From: Tepidimonas ignava
GTDB taxonomy: Bacteria > Pseudomonadota > Gammaproteobacteria > Burkholderiales > Burkholderiaceae_C
NCBI RefSeq assembly: GCF_004342625.1
Contig: NZ_SMAH01000003.1
Span: forward strand, 167,773 to 231,772
Reading direction: 5' to 3'
DNA length: 64,000 nt
A program made the translations under genes and the position numbers. The notes below the pieces were generated by a model. The model was not told where the DNA came from. It saw nothing but the letters and a program-made list of their open reading frames with translations, and made no database searches. Within the stretch, counting starts at the first letter, position 1. Every line of letters begins with the position of its first letter. Below, piece after piece: positions 44,560-52,967 of this stretch.

Positions 44560-45795
44560 CAGATCGTCGAACGCCACGCCATCCGCCGCGCGGGTGGCTT
44601 GCTCGCCGGTGTAGTCCTGCCAGCGGCGCACGATCACATCGACGTACTTCGGGTCGAGCTCGATCAGCCGCGCCACGCGCCCGGCCTTCTCGGCGGCAAT
44701 CAGGGTGGTGCCGGAACCGCCGAAGGGGTCGAGCACCACGTCGCCCGGGCGGCTGGAGTTGCGGATCGCACGCTCGACCAGTTCGACCGGCTTCATCGTC
44801 GGGTGCAGGTCGTTCTTCTGCGGCTTGTTGAAGTGCCACACGTCGCCTTGGTCGCGGTCGCCGCACCAGTGGCGCGTGGCACCCTCGGGCCAGCCGTACA
44901 GGATCGGTTCGTACTGGCGCTGGTAGTCCGATCGCCCCAGCGTGAAGGTGTTCTTGGCCCAGATGATGAAGGTCGACCACTTGCCACCGGCGGCGCGGAA
45001 CGCCGCCTGCAGGGTGTCGAGCTCGCTCGACGACATGGCGACGTAGATCGCGCCTCGGGTGTGCGCCATGATCAGCGCCAGCGCGTCGTAGAGGAAATCG
45101 TAGAAGCCTTCGCCCAGCGCATCGTTGAGGATGGGGCGGTGTTTGCCGCGCAGCTTGTCCTTCGCGCTGTTGGCGTAGTTCACGTTGTAGGGCGGATCGG
45201 TGAACACCATGTCCGCCTGTTCGCCGTCCAGGAACAGGCGCGCGTAGGCCTCGGCGGTGGTTGCGTCGCCGCAGACCAGGCGGTGCGGCCCGAGTCGCCA
45301 GACGTCGCCCGGCCGTGAGACGGGTTCCTCGGGCACGTCGGGCGCGGCGTCGTCCTCCGTCCGGCCATCGATCTGTGGTTCCTCATCGGCCAGCAACTCG
45401 GCCAGTGCATCGGCGTCGAACCCGGTGAGATCGAGATCGAAGCCTTCGTCTTGCAGCGCTTCGAGCTCCACGCGCAACATGGCATCGTCCCAGGTCGCGA
45501 GTTCCGCGAGCCGATTGTCGGCGATCACCAGCGCCCGACGCTGGGTCGGCGTGAGGTGGTCAAGCACCACGACCGGCACGGTGGTAAGCCCCAGCTTGCG
45601 CGCCGCCGCCAAACGCCCGTGACCGGCCACGATCACGCCGTCCGACCCGGCCAGGATCGGCGCAGTGAAGCCGAACTCGGCGATGCTCGCCGCGATCTGG
45701 GCGATCTGGGCCTCGGAGTGGGTGCGGGCATTTCGGATATAGGGCAACAGGCGATCGATTGGCCAGTGCTCCAGCTTGTCAGCGATCCAGTTCAT
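44452..45795 (-). CDS. ParB-DNA methyltransferase fusion (DPPY type)
   Basis: A 447-residue protein. Residues 10-110 are a ParB/Srx-like domain (RNARTHSEAQIAQIAASI, then GHGRLAAARKLGL); 160 onward is a methyltransferase with DPPYNVNY at 200-207 and LDPFGGSGTTLIAAE near 390. DPPY in this order suggests N6-adenine or N4-cytosine methylation, most likely adenine. It follows a very similar fusion gene with a 4-nt overlap. The last about 37 residues lie antisense to a plus-strand ORF. Confidence 0.85.
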   Translation of the reverse strand: MNWIADKLEHWPIDRLLPYIRNARTHSEAQIAQIAASIAEFGFTAPILAGSDGVIVAGHGRLAAARKLGLTTVPVVVLDHLTPTQRRALVIADNRLAELATWDDAMLRVELEALQDEGFDLDLTGFDADALAELLADEEPQIDGRTEDDAAPDVPEEPVSRPGDVWRLGPHRLVCGDATTAEAYARLFLDGEQADMVFTDPPYNVNYANSAKDKLRGKHRPILNDALGEGFYDFLYDALALIMAHTRGAIYVAMSSSELDTLQAAFRAAGGKWSTFIIWAKNTFTLGRSDYQRQYEPILYGWPEGATRHWCGDRDQGDVWHFNKPQKNDLHPTMKPVELVERAIRNSSRPGDVVLDPFGGSGTTLIAAEKAGRVARLIELDPKYVDVIVRRWQDYTGEQATRAADGVAFDDLSGVGESRIEVAAGDVGQVGHVFELAESIGQNDASD

Positions 45796-47324
45796 TTCCT
45801 GTTGCGACCCCAGGGTTGATAAGGCGGGTTCTCTATCTTGGCCATACGGTCGTTGAAGACGTCCGACATACGCTTCTTCGAGTCGCCATATGTCGCCGTG
45901 ACGCCTTCCGGCTCGCGCTCGGCCTTGATTTCGTCCCAGGTCTGTCCGGTGGCCTCCAGCACTGGGGTCTGATCCGGGTGGGCCTTCATCCAGCGAATCA
46001 CCGCGACATCGACGTACTCGGGCGCTAGTTCCGATGCGCGCACCGTGCGACCGCACGCCTCACCCGCCAAGATCGTGGTGCCCGAGCCCGAGAACGGCTC
46101 GAAGACGACGTCGCCCGCGTCGGTGTAAGCCTCCATCACGAACTTGGGCAAGCCGATGGGAAAGACCGCCGGGTGGTCGATCTCTCGTTCTTTGTCGATC
46201 GGCCCGCGCTGGCGGGTGACCGTGATGACCGAGTCCGGGATGCGGTAGTCCTGCGTGGGCAGCCCGGCGTGGCACCAGGCGCCGACCGTGCCGTCCTTGC
46301 CGCGCATCGCGGTGGACGATCCGTCGGCGCGCAGGTGCGTCTCGTGCCCGGCCCACTTGCAGGGCACGATCTTGTTGGGTTTGCGGCTCTGCCGGTTGAA
46401 GTGGAAGATGAACTCGTGGCGCGGGGCCAGGCGTCCTACCCAATCCCCCGGCACCGTCACGCCCTGATCCCACACGTACCAGCCAAAGCGCCGCCAGCCT
46501 TGCGCGCGCATCCACTCGATCCAGCCGTCCCAGTAGGGCTGCCATTCACCATCGCGATGCACCAGGCCCAGGTTGACCAGCATCTGGCCGTCGGCGCGCA
46601 TGATCGGCATGGCCGCGGCAAAGACGCCTTGCATGAGCGCATCCCAGTCCGCAATGCCGCCCGTGGTGTAGTTGCGCTGGTTGGCATAGGGCGGGCTGGT
46701 AAAGAGCAGCGCCGCACGCTCGCCAGCCATCAAGCGCTCGATGGCGGCGCTGTCGGCCGAGTCGGCGCAGATGAGGCGATGCTCACCCAGCCGCCAGATG
46801 TCGCCCGGGCGGCTGATGACGATGCGCGGCACCGTGATGTCGTCGGCGTCTGGCGTGGGCTCTTCGCTTGTCTCTGCCCCGGGCGTGCCGTCGTCTGCGT
46901 CGTCGTCGGCCAGCAGTTCGGCCAGCTCGTCGTCGCTAAAGCCGGTCAGCGCCAGGTCGAAACCGGCCACGGACAGATCGGCCAGCTCGGATGCCAGTAA
47001 CTCCTCATCCCACCCGGCCTGCAGCGCCAGGCGGTTGTCGGCCAGGATGTAGGCGCGGCGCTGGGTGGGCGTCAGGTGGTCGAGCACCACCACAGGCACT
47101 GCGTCCAGATCGAGCTTTCTGGCGGCGGCCAAGCGACCATGACCAGCGAGAATGCCGCCGTCTTCCGACACCAAGATCGGCGCGGTAAAGCCAAACTCGA
47201 CGATGCTGGCGGCGATCTGTGCCACCTGGGCATCGGAGTGAGTACGGGCATTTCTCTGGTAGGGTTTGAGCCGATCCAGTGGCCACATCTCGATGCGGCT
47301 GGCCATGGCAGGGGTGACGGTCAT
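45792..47324 (-). CDS. ParB-DNA methyltransferase fusion (TSPPY type)
   Basis: A 510-residue protein. The ParB-like domain (RNARTHSDAQVAQIAASI, then GHGRLAAARKLDL) at residues 23-110 is clearly paralogous to the gene after it. The methyltransferase part has TSPPYANQRNYT near 209 and FEPFSGSGTTILAG near 410, so it probably has a different target. Two such fusions in tandem protect phage DNA in several related phages. Overlaps the small terminase gene by 4 nt. Confidence 0.85.
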   Translation of the reverse strand: MTVTPAMASRIEMWPLDRLKPYQRNARTHSDAQVAQIAASIVEFGFTAPILVSEDGGILAGHGRLAAARKLDLDAVPVVVLDHLTPTQRRAYILADNRLALQAGWDEELLASELADLSVAGFDLALTGFSDDELAELLADDDADDGTPGAETSEEPTPDADDITVPRIVISRPGDIWRLGEHRLICADSADSAAIERLMAGERAALLFTSPPYANQRNYTTGGIADWDALMQGVFAAAMPIMRADGQMLVNLGLVHRDGEWQPYWDGWIEWMRAQGWRRFGWYVWDQGVTVPGDWVGRLAPRHEFIFHFNRQSRKPNKIVPCKWAGHETHLRADGSSTAMRGKDGTVGAWCHAGLPTQDYRIPDSVITVTRQRGPIDKEREIDHPAVFPIGLPKFVMEAYTDAGDVVFEPFSGSGTTILAGEACGRTVRASELAPEYVDVAVIRWMKAHPDQTPVLEATGQTWDEIKAEREPEGVTATYGDSKKRMSDVFNDRMAKIENPPYQPWGRNRK

Positions 47325-47854
47325 CGTGAGAGTTCCTCTAGGGCTTCGCGGATCGCCTCCATCAGCAGGTCTTCCACCACGCGCTGGTCGGGTTGTGCGA
47401 CCACGGCCGCCACGATCTGCGGGGCGACCTTGCGGGGAATCTGCTGGATGCGGTCACGCAGCAGCCGCGCGAGGTTGAAGTACTTGACCTTCACCTCGTC
47501 GGCGTTGAGCAGCTTGCCCGTGCGTTCTTCGAATTCGAGCTTGGCCAGGCGCGCGGCGTAGGCCTCGCGGATGGCGCGGCTGGTCTGGTAGTCAGGTGCG
47601 GCAGCCCGGGTTTCCAACGGCGGGGTGGAAACCGGGGTGGAAACCGGCGGGGTTTCCACCTTGGCCGCAGGCTTCTTGGCACCGATGTTCAGGCTCTGTG
47701 ACGGCAGCGTGTTGCGCGCCCACTGGGCATCGGCCTTGGCCGGGTCAATGGTGCCGTCGGGCTCGACGCTGATGCGCCCGGCCTTGATGGCCTTGGCCAC
47801 AGCGGTGTGGCTCACGCCACGGTGTTGGGCATAGGCCCGGACGGACAATCCCAT
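47321..47854 (-). CDS. Terminase small subunit (Nu1-like)
   Basis: A 177-residue protein. The N-terminus (GLSVRAYAQHRGVSHTAVAK) is a winged-helix DNA-binding domain; then a proline/threonine linker with repeated VSTP leads to a helical C-terminus (AARLAKLEFEERTGKLLNAD) that would contact the large subunit. It is separated from the large terminase gene by the methylases and the plus-strand island, which is unusual. Confidence 0.72.
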   Translation of the reverse strand: MGLSVRAYAQHRGVSHTAVAKAIKAGRISVEPDGTIDPAKADAQWARNTLPSQSLNIGAKKPAAKVETPPVSTPVSTPPLETRAAAPDYQTSRAIREAYAARLAKLEFEERTGKLLNADEVKVKYFNLARLLRDRIQQIPRKVAPQIVAAVVAQPDQRVVEDLLMEAIREALEELSR

Positions 47855-48147
47855 CGCATTCCTCCGGGCTGCTCGGGTCAGTTAACCGTCATGGATGGAT
47901 CACCTCGGCATGAATACGGGTGGAAACCTGGGTGGCAACTGGCAACCTGTTTTTTGCCCTGACGCTAGGCAAGCGTCGCGCTGCGCGCGGCCCCCGCGTT
48001 TCAGATGGCCCGGGAGGACCCGTTAATCGTCGCCAGAGGCGCAATTGCAGCCCTGGCAATGCTCGGAGATGCCCGCATCGCAAAATCGCTCAAAACGCTT
48101 CCTGTCGCTTTTTAGGGCTATCGACTTTCAGTGTTCCGACGCACGCT
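47855..48147. other. About 290 bases between terminase and upstream gene, peptide fragment
   Basis: No full gene is visible. On the minus strand, 48023-48127 is open and reads as a 34-codon segment ending DAGISEHCQGCNCASGDD, which looks like a short cysteine-rich protein. It has no ATG, GTG or TTG in frame, with a stop at 48128. It may be the remnant of a small zinc-binding phage gene. The rest is GC-rich and shows no clear signal. Confidence 0.35.
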
Positions 48148-48717
48148 TCAGCCCTTCGTCAGCTCTTCCCGCAGCGCCCGCTCCATCTGCCGTTGGTACT
48201 CCCGCAGAGCCACGCTTCGCACGGTGTCGGCCATGCCAAAGCGCGGCTCGACCTTCTGCTGGCGGCGCAGCAGGTACAAGGCCAGGATGCGCTTCTCGTC
48301 ACGACGCTCGAACACGGCACCGGCGCGGTAGAACACGTTCTTCTTTGCCAAGAGTCGGCCCGGCCACTGGCTCTTGGGGATGACGCGGGTCTGGGCGGTC
48401 TGTGCCATCGGCCCGACCGGAATCGCCAGCTTGCCGGTCTTGGTGCCACCGGACTCCTGCAGCGCCATGAAGCGGTCGCGCGACCAGACCTCGGCCATCA
48501 GCGTGCGCGGCTTGGCCGGCGTCACGCCTATGCCCTGGCTTATCCACGGCCGGCGCAGGTTGAAGCGCTCGGGCAGACCGTCGCGCACTGCATCGCGGGC
48601 GTCGAACGCCGTGCGGGTCAGGGCCTTGGAGGCAGCATTGGGTACGTGCTGCTGGGCCAGTTCCGAGAGGTGCTCAGTCGCTTTGGCCACATCGGCGGTG
48701 ACGTCAAGTTTCAGCAT
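48148..48717 (-). CDS. Probable phage structural protein (tail/head completion type)
   Basis: A 189-residue basic protein (LDVTADVAKATEHLSELAQQ, and KALTRTAFDARDAVRDGLPE). It resembles HK97 gp10-like or minor tail proteins that start with a helix and continue with a beta domain. Its place upstream of the terminase is outside the normal head-tail block, so the assignment is weak. Overlaps the next gene by 14 nt. Confidence 0.5.
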   Translation of the reverse strand: MLKLDVTADVAKATEHLSELAQQHVPNAASKALTRTAFDARDAVRDGLPERFNLRRPWISQGIGVTPAKPRTLMAEVWSRDRFMALQESGGTKTGKLAIPVGPMAQTAQTRVIPKSQWPGRLLAKKNVFYRAGAVFERRDEKRILALYLLRRQQKVEPRFGMADTVRSVALREYQRQMERALREELTKG

Positions 48718-48907
48718 CGGCGGACTTCCGGCGGCGAGGAGTGGCTGGCGCTTCGGTGTTTGCAACAGGCTCGGCAGCGATGCCCGCCTGCTGCGCCAGG
48801 ATCTGTTCGGCGGTGGCTGCGTCGACCTCGACCGTCAGGCCCGGGACAAACGAGCGCGTGCCGCCGTCGCCGGTGACGACCACCGGGCGGGTGATGAGAA
48901 GTTTCAT
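48704..48907 (-). CDS. Small hypothetical phage protein
   Basis: A 67-residue protein (KLLITRPVVVTGDGGTRSFV, then ATAEQILAQQAGIAAE) with a beta-strand start, a small helix and a basic C-terminus (PRRRKSADAET). Small proteins of this build are common just before structural genes. GGAG stands before ATG 48907. Confidence 0.55.
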   Translation of the reverse strand: MKLLITRPVVVTGDGGTRSFVPGLTVEVDAATAEQILAQQAGIAAEPVANTEAPATPRRRKSADAET

Positions 48908-49035
48908 GGGGGAGTCTCCAGCGCTGGGCAGAGAGGCGAACGCCAGGCCCAGAAACGACAGCGCCCACCCAGGTCTCCCCGGTGGGCGCACTTACCACAA
49001 CTACCGCAATAGTATGCCTTCGTGGTACCACGCTG
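48908..49035. other. Short intergenic segment in the early region
   Basis: About 128 bases with no gene. The minus strand contains the ribosome site of the 67-residue protein. I saw no convincing terminator or promoter. Confidence 0.3.
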
Positions 49036-49563
49036 TCAACGCCCGTATCCGTAAAACTTGGCAGCAATCGACAGCGCCGCCACCAAGTAGCCTTTGGCCT
49101 CGTGTCGGTTGCACGACATCCGGCGGGCCAGATCGATGATCGACATCCCAACCCCTGCCACGAACCACAACGCGGTGCCTGCTGGGCTGCTGATGCCGCC
49201 GACGGCATCGAGCGCTTGCTTCACGGCGCGCGCCGCGCCAGCATTTCGCTCGACCATGTGCTCCACACGTGCCGTGCCCGCTGGCAAGCCATCGAGCCGA
49301 GGGCTGGCCACGCCGCTGGCAAAGGCACGCGCGAAGTCCTGGGCGAAATGCTGCCCCGCATCGTGCATCGCGGGCGTGATGCTGCCGTGTCTGAGCATCA
49401 GCGCCAGCGTGTCCACGGTGCGGTAGTGCTCGACGGGGTAACCATCTTCCCCCTCTTCCCGCACGTAGCGAATGAGGCTGCCGTCCGGCCGCAGGCGCTC
49501 ATCGCCGATGCGCGGCTTGCGCTCGGCGTGGCTGTTGACGGCTCGGGTCTTCTTCGGCTTCAT
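49036..49563 (-). CDS. Helix-turn-helix phage protein (DUF6456-like)
   Basis: A 175-residue protein started at ATG 49563, with the previous gene overlapping it as ATGA. The C-terminus (IDLARRMSCNRHEAKGYLVA, ALSIAAKFYGYGR) looks like a sigma-factor-like helix-turn-helix, and the middle is helical. Related proteins act as late-gene regulators in some phages. The position, last in the early block, fits such a role. Assignment tentative. Confidence 0.5.
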   Translation of the reverse strand: MKPKKTRAVNSHAERKPRIGDERLRPDGSLIRYVREEGEDGYPVEHYRTVDTLALMLRHGSITPAMHDAGQHFAQDFARAFASGVASPRLDGLPAGTARVEHMVERNAGAARAVKQALDAVGGISSPAGTALWFVAGVGMSIIDLARRMSCNRHEAKGYLVAALSIAAKFYGYGR

Positions 49564-49817
49564 CGCTCGCCCTCCCTGATTTCGCGCCACGAGCGATCGC
49601 GCTGTGTCTTCGGGCTGCGCGCGCCGTAGAGCCGGGTGGCGATGCCAGACAGGAACGCCCGCTCCCACTCGTCGTAGATCTCGTCGAGCGGCACGACCAC
49701 GATGCCTTGTTTGTGCCAGGCCGCCGCGCGCATTGCGCGCAGTTCGTCCGTGCTGGCTGGTGACTGCGGTGCCACTCTGCCCAGGGCGCAGTAGATGGAT
49801 GGGGTGTGCGTGTTCAT
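49560..49817 (-). CDS. Small hypothetical early protein
   Basis: An 85-residue protein (YCALGRVAPQSPASTDELRA, and IVVVPLDEIYDEWERAFLSG). It overlaps both neighbours by 4 nt, so it is likely translated in the chain. I recognise no family. Confidence 0.5.
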   Translation of the reverse strand: MNTHTPSIYCALGRVAPQSPASTDELRAMRAAAWHKQGIVVVPLDEIYDEWERAFLSGIATRLYGARSPKTQRDRSWREIREGER

Positions 49818-50281
49818 GCCTCGCCCCCTTGGGCCATTGCCCAGTTGAGCAGCGCCAGCGCATCGGCGTGGTTGTCATCGACCGGCGTGATGCCGCGCGC
49901 CTTGGCGGCCGCGATCATCTCGGCCTTGTTGGCGTTGCCACGACCGGTTGCGTGACGCTTGATCGTGCCCACTGGCACACCCTGGTAAGGGATGCCGTGG
50001 TGTTCGCACCAGGACGTGAGCGTCGCCAGAAAGCCGCCGTAGGCGTGCGCGGCATCCACGCCGGCGTGTTTGCGCACCTCCTCAAACACCACCCAGTCGA
50101 TGCCATCGGCGCACCGCTTGATGTCGGCAAGCCAGCGCTTGAAGCGCAAGAAGCGCATCCCGCCGCCTTCGAAGCGCTGCGGCCTGAAGGACTCGCTGCC
50201 GCCGCTGATGAGGCCGTCACGCCCCAGCAGCGCCCAGCCGGTGGTGATGCCCAGGTCAAGGGCCAGGATCGTTGTCGTCAT
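49814..50281 (-). CDS. RuvC-like resolvase / crossover junction nuclease
   Basis: A 155-residue protein started at ATG 50281, which has AGGA at good distance; the ATG nine bases earlier does not. ILALDLGITTGWALLG at the N-terminus, VVFEEVRKHAG in the middle and NHADALALLNWA near the C-terminus supply the acidic residues of an RNase H-fold nuclease. Phage RuvC-like enzymes resolve branched DNA before packaging. Confidence 0.72.
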   Translation of the reverse strand: MTTTILALDLGITTGWALLGRDGLISGGSESFRPQRFEGGGMRFLRFKRWLADIKRCADGIDWVVFEEVRKHAGVDAAHAYGGFLATLTSWCEHHGIPYQGVPVGTIKRHATGRGNANKAEMIAAAKARGITPVDDNHADALALLNWAMAQGGEA

Positions 50282-50306
50282 GCTCGTCATTCCTGTGTTT
50301 TAGGCG

Positions 50307-50403
50307 GTCTGACGGATCTGACGGGTTTGCCGGTTAACTTCCTACGCGCGCGCGCGTGTACGGGTAAATAAGTAAATCCGTCAGACCCGTCAGACCCGTC
50401 AGG
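50307..50403. repeat. Iteron-like repeats with inverted arms
   Basis: A 97-base segment in the gap between the primase stop and the RuvC-like start. Two direct copies of TCTGACGGR stand 10 bp apart on the left, and three copies of the inverse (CCGTCAGRY) stand 10 bp apart on the right. Between them are GCGCGCGCGCGTGT and the AT-rich TAAATAAGTAAAT. Helical-period spacing, inverted orientation and an AT-rich patch resemble a replication origin or protein-binding array. Confidence 0.6.
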
Positions 50404-50421
50404 TCCGGATTTGTGGTTCAG

Positions 50422-52722
50422 TCATCTATCGACATAGGGCGTGAAGCGGTCCTTCGGGGTCTCTTTCAGACCCACTCCCCGAAACCCCCGCAGTCCCATG
50501 CCGTTGCGCCACTTCTCCAATCCTCGGGTGAGCAGCAGATCAGAGAAGCGCTTTTGCGATCCCACGAACTCCCCGGCCGCCTCTGCCCACTGCTTCCAAT
50601 CGCTGAAGAGTTCGGCGACTAGCGACTTGGCGTTCGGGTCGCGCACGCATCGCTCCTCGAGCCAACGGCCCAGGGCGTCTTCCGCCTCGAAGTACTCGTC
50701 CGTCGCATCTAGCACCGACTGCGGCGGGCGCAGCCCCTCGCGCTGCCAGGCAAGACACCCTTGCACCGCCCAGGCGAGAATCCCGTCGCGCTCGGCCAGC
50801 AGCTTCTGCTGCAGTGTCTTGTCGCGTCGTTCGGGCGGGATGGTCACGGTAAAGGGGATCAGGTGCAGCCGCCGGCGCATCGCCTCATCAACATTGCGGA
50901 TGGCGGGCTTGTGGTTGCCCGCGATCACCAGCTTGAACTGCGGAACATAGGTGAAGAAGTCCTGCCGCATGAATCGCGCCGTAATGCGGTCGCCGCCGGT
51001 GATCTCCTTGATCTTGGCCTCGTTCCACCGCCGCCCCTGCTCGGTCTCGGTCGCCGTCACCAGCCGTGCGCCGCGCAACCCCGCCAGGTCGGTCGGGTGA
51101 CGGTCGCCGCGCGCCTCCATGAAGGTGTCCATCGGTGCATTGGCGGCGTAGTCGCCTAAGATCGTGGCAAGCGTGTTGACGAACACCGACTTGCCATTGG
51201 CGCCCGTGCCATAGAGGAAAAACAGCGCGTGCTCCGCCGTCGAGCCGGTCAGGCAGTAGCCGACCATGCGCTGCAGGTAGGCCTGCAGTTCGGCATCGCC
51301 CCCAGTGACCTGCTCGAGAAACCGTATCCAGGTCGGGCAGGCGCTGCCCGGCACCAAGGTCGCCGGGGCGATCTTGGTCATCCGATCGGCACGGTCGTGC
51401 GGGCGCATCCGGCCGGTGCGCAGGTCGACGACCCCGCCCTGCGTGTTGAGCAGCCACGGATCGGCATCCCACTCGTCGGGGGTCGCCGCGTGACGGCGGT
51501 CGGTGCGGGCCAGACGCTCTACTCCGCCGACGGTGCTGCTGGCGGCGAGCTTGGTCGCGAGCCGAGCGTTGTCAGCGCGGACCGCCGCGTGGCGACAGAC
51601 GTGGCGAATCAGGTCGGTCGCGGCCAGCGTCTCCTCGGCCCGCCAACGCTGCCCATCCCACATCAGCCATTTGCCCCAGGCCGCCACGTAGCGCCAATCG
51701 CGCTGGTAGCGGCGGGTAAAACTCAGCGCCAACGCATCCTCCGAGCCCAACACCGAAGCCCCACCGTGCGCGGCATCCGTTGTGTGCTCGGGCGCATCCT
51801 CTTGTTCTGGCTGTATCGTCATGCGCGGGCCAGTGACCACAAAACCCGCCACATCGAAGCCCTCGGCCACGGCATCGGCCGCATCCCACCCCTCGGGTTT
51901 ATCGTCGGGTGGCAGCAAGATGGCGCAGGAGGCGGCGCCGGCCATGAGCACGGCTTGCGAGGCAGCCTCGGCATAGCCGAATCCCGGTTTGTCCCGATCC
52001 GGCCAGATCAGCACCGACTTGCCCGCAAGCGGCGACCAGTCGGTCTTGTCCACCGGGGCGTTGGCCCCGTGCATGGCGGTGGTGGCGCAGAAGCCTGCGT
52101 CGATGAGCGCCTGCGAGCACTTTTCGCCCTCGACCAGGATGACCTGATCGGCCGCCTTGATCCCCGGCTGGTTGTACAGCGGCCGCGGATCGGGCGGGGC
52201 CATTCTGCGCCGCTTGACGTCCCACGGCCGGAATTCCTTTCTGCGGCCAGGCGGGTCGTAGCGGTAGACGACGGCAATCAGGCGGCCGTCGGCGTCCAGG
52301 TAGTCCCACTTGGCGGTGGCCGGCCCTAGCTCATCGGTTGGCGGCTCCGCCTTCTTGCGCTTGGATGGCAGGCGAGCAGCCCTGCCGGCCAGTTGCCCGG
52401 CGACCTCAAGCACGCGGGCAAAGTCGGTCTGGGCATCGAGCCCGTGGTGGGCGGCAATCAGGTCGAAGATGTCGCCGCCCTCGCCCGTGGCGTGGTCGCG
52501 CCACAGACCTGCCGTGTCGTCCTTGAGCGAAACTTCCAGACTATCGCCCGGGCTGCCCAGCACATCGCCGACCCGGTACGTCTGCCCGCGCTTCTTGCCG
52601 GCGGGCAGCAGCGTCATCAGCACTGACTCCAGCCGCGCCAGTAGGGCGGCGCGAATCTCCTTGCGGCGCGCGGTGGGGTCCGCTTCGGCGAACGGGGCCG
52701 GGCGATCGTTGAAATCGATCAT
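50422..52722 (-). CDS. Phage primase-helicase (P4-type, TOPRIM + SF3 helicase)
   Basis: A 766-residue replication protein started at ATG 52722, overlapping the upstream HTH gene as ATGA. A TOPRIM-like stretch (VILVEGEKCSQALIDAG) lies near residue 195; the D5/P4 helicase part has YGTGANGKSVFVNTL (Walker A) near 500, followed by ITGGDRITARFMRQDFFTY and AGNHKPAI. It combines a primase-like domain with a superfamily 3 helicase and would start phage DNA replication. The repeat array lies just downstream. Confidence 0.87.
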   Translation of the reverse strand: MIDFNDRPAPFAEADPTARRKEIRAALLARLESVLMTLLPAGKKRGQTYRVGDVLGSPGDSLEVSLKDDTAGLWRDHATGEGGDIFDLIAAHHGLDAQTDFARVLEVAGQLAGRAARLPSKRKKAEPPTDELGPATAKWDYLDADGRLIAVVYRYDPPGRRKEFRPWDVKRRRMAPPDPRPLYNQPGIKAADQVILVEGEKCSQALIDAGFCATTAMHGANAPVDKTDWSPLAGKSVLIWPDRDKPGFGYAEAASQAVLMAGAASCAILLPPDDKPEGWDAADAVAEGFDVAGFVVTGPRMTIQPEQEDAPEHTTDAAHGGASVLGSEDALALSFTRRYQRDWRYVAAWGKWLMWDGQRWRAEETLAATDLIRHVCRHAAVRADNARLATKLAASSTVGGVERLARTDRRHAATPDEWDADPWLLNTQGGVVDLRTGRMRPHDRADRMTKIAPATLVPGSACPTWIRFLEQVTGGDAELQAYLQRMVGYCLTGSTAEHALFFLYGTGANGKSVFVNTLATILGDYAANAPMDTFMEARGDRHPTDLAGLRGARLVTATETEQGRRWNEAKIKEITGGDRITARFMRQDFFTYVPQFKLVIAGNHKPAIRNVDEAMRRRLHLIPFTVTIPPERRDKTLQQKLLAERDGILAWAVQGCLAWQREGLRPPQSVLDATDEYFEAEDALGRWLEERCVRDPNAKSLVAELFSDWKQWAEAAGEFVGSQKRFSDLLLTRGLEKWRNGMGLRGFRGVGLKETPKDRFTPYVDR

Positions 52723-52967
52723 GCGTCGCCCTCCTCGTTGCCATCCGACGCGCGGCGGGCGACGGCTGACGCGTGGTGCGAGGCCCAAGCCTGCAGTTCC
52801 GACAGCCGGTAGCGCACCAGCCCACCCAGGAGATAGTGCGGAATGCGGTACTTGTTGCGCATCGCCGGGTCGGCGAACCAGTAGTACGGAAGCCGAAGCG
52901 AGGCGGCCGCCTGCTTGGCGTCGATCATCGGTTCGACGGCCGTGACGGCATCGAGCTTGGTACTCAT
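52719..52967 (-). CDS. Small helix-turn-helix phage protein
   Basis: An 82-residue protein. MIDAKQAAASLRLPYYWFAD and VRYRLSELQAWASHH resemble an excisionase-like HTH_17 domain in which a short wing follows. It lies between a Cas4-like exonuclease and the primase and overlaps both by 4 nt, so it belongs to the replication block. DNA binding is likely; the target is unknown. Confidence 0.65.
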   Translation of the reverse strand: MSTKLDAVTAVEPMIDAKQAAASLRLPYYWFADPAMRNKYRIPHYLLGGLVRYRLSELQAWASHHASAVARRASDGNEEGDA

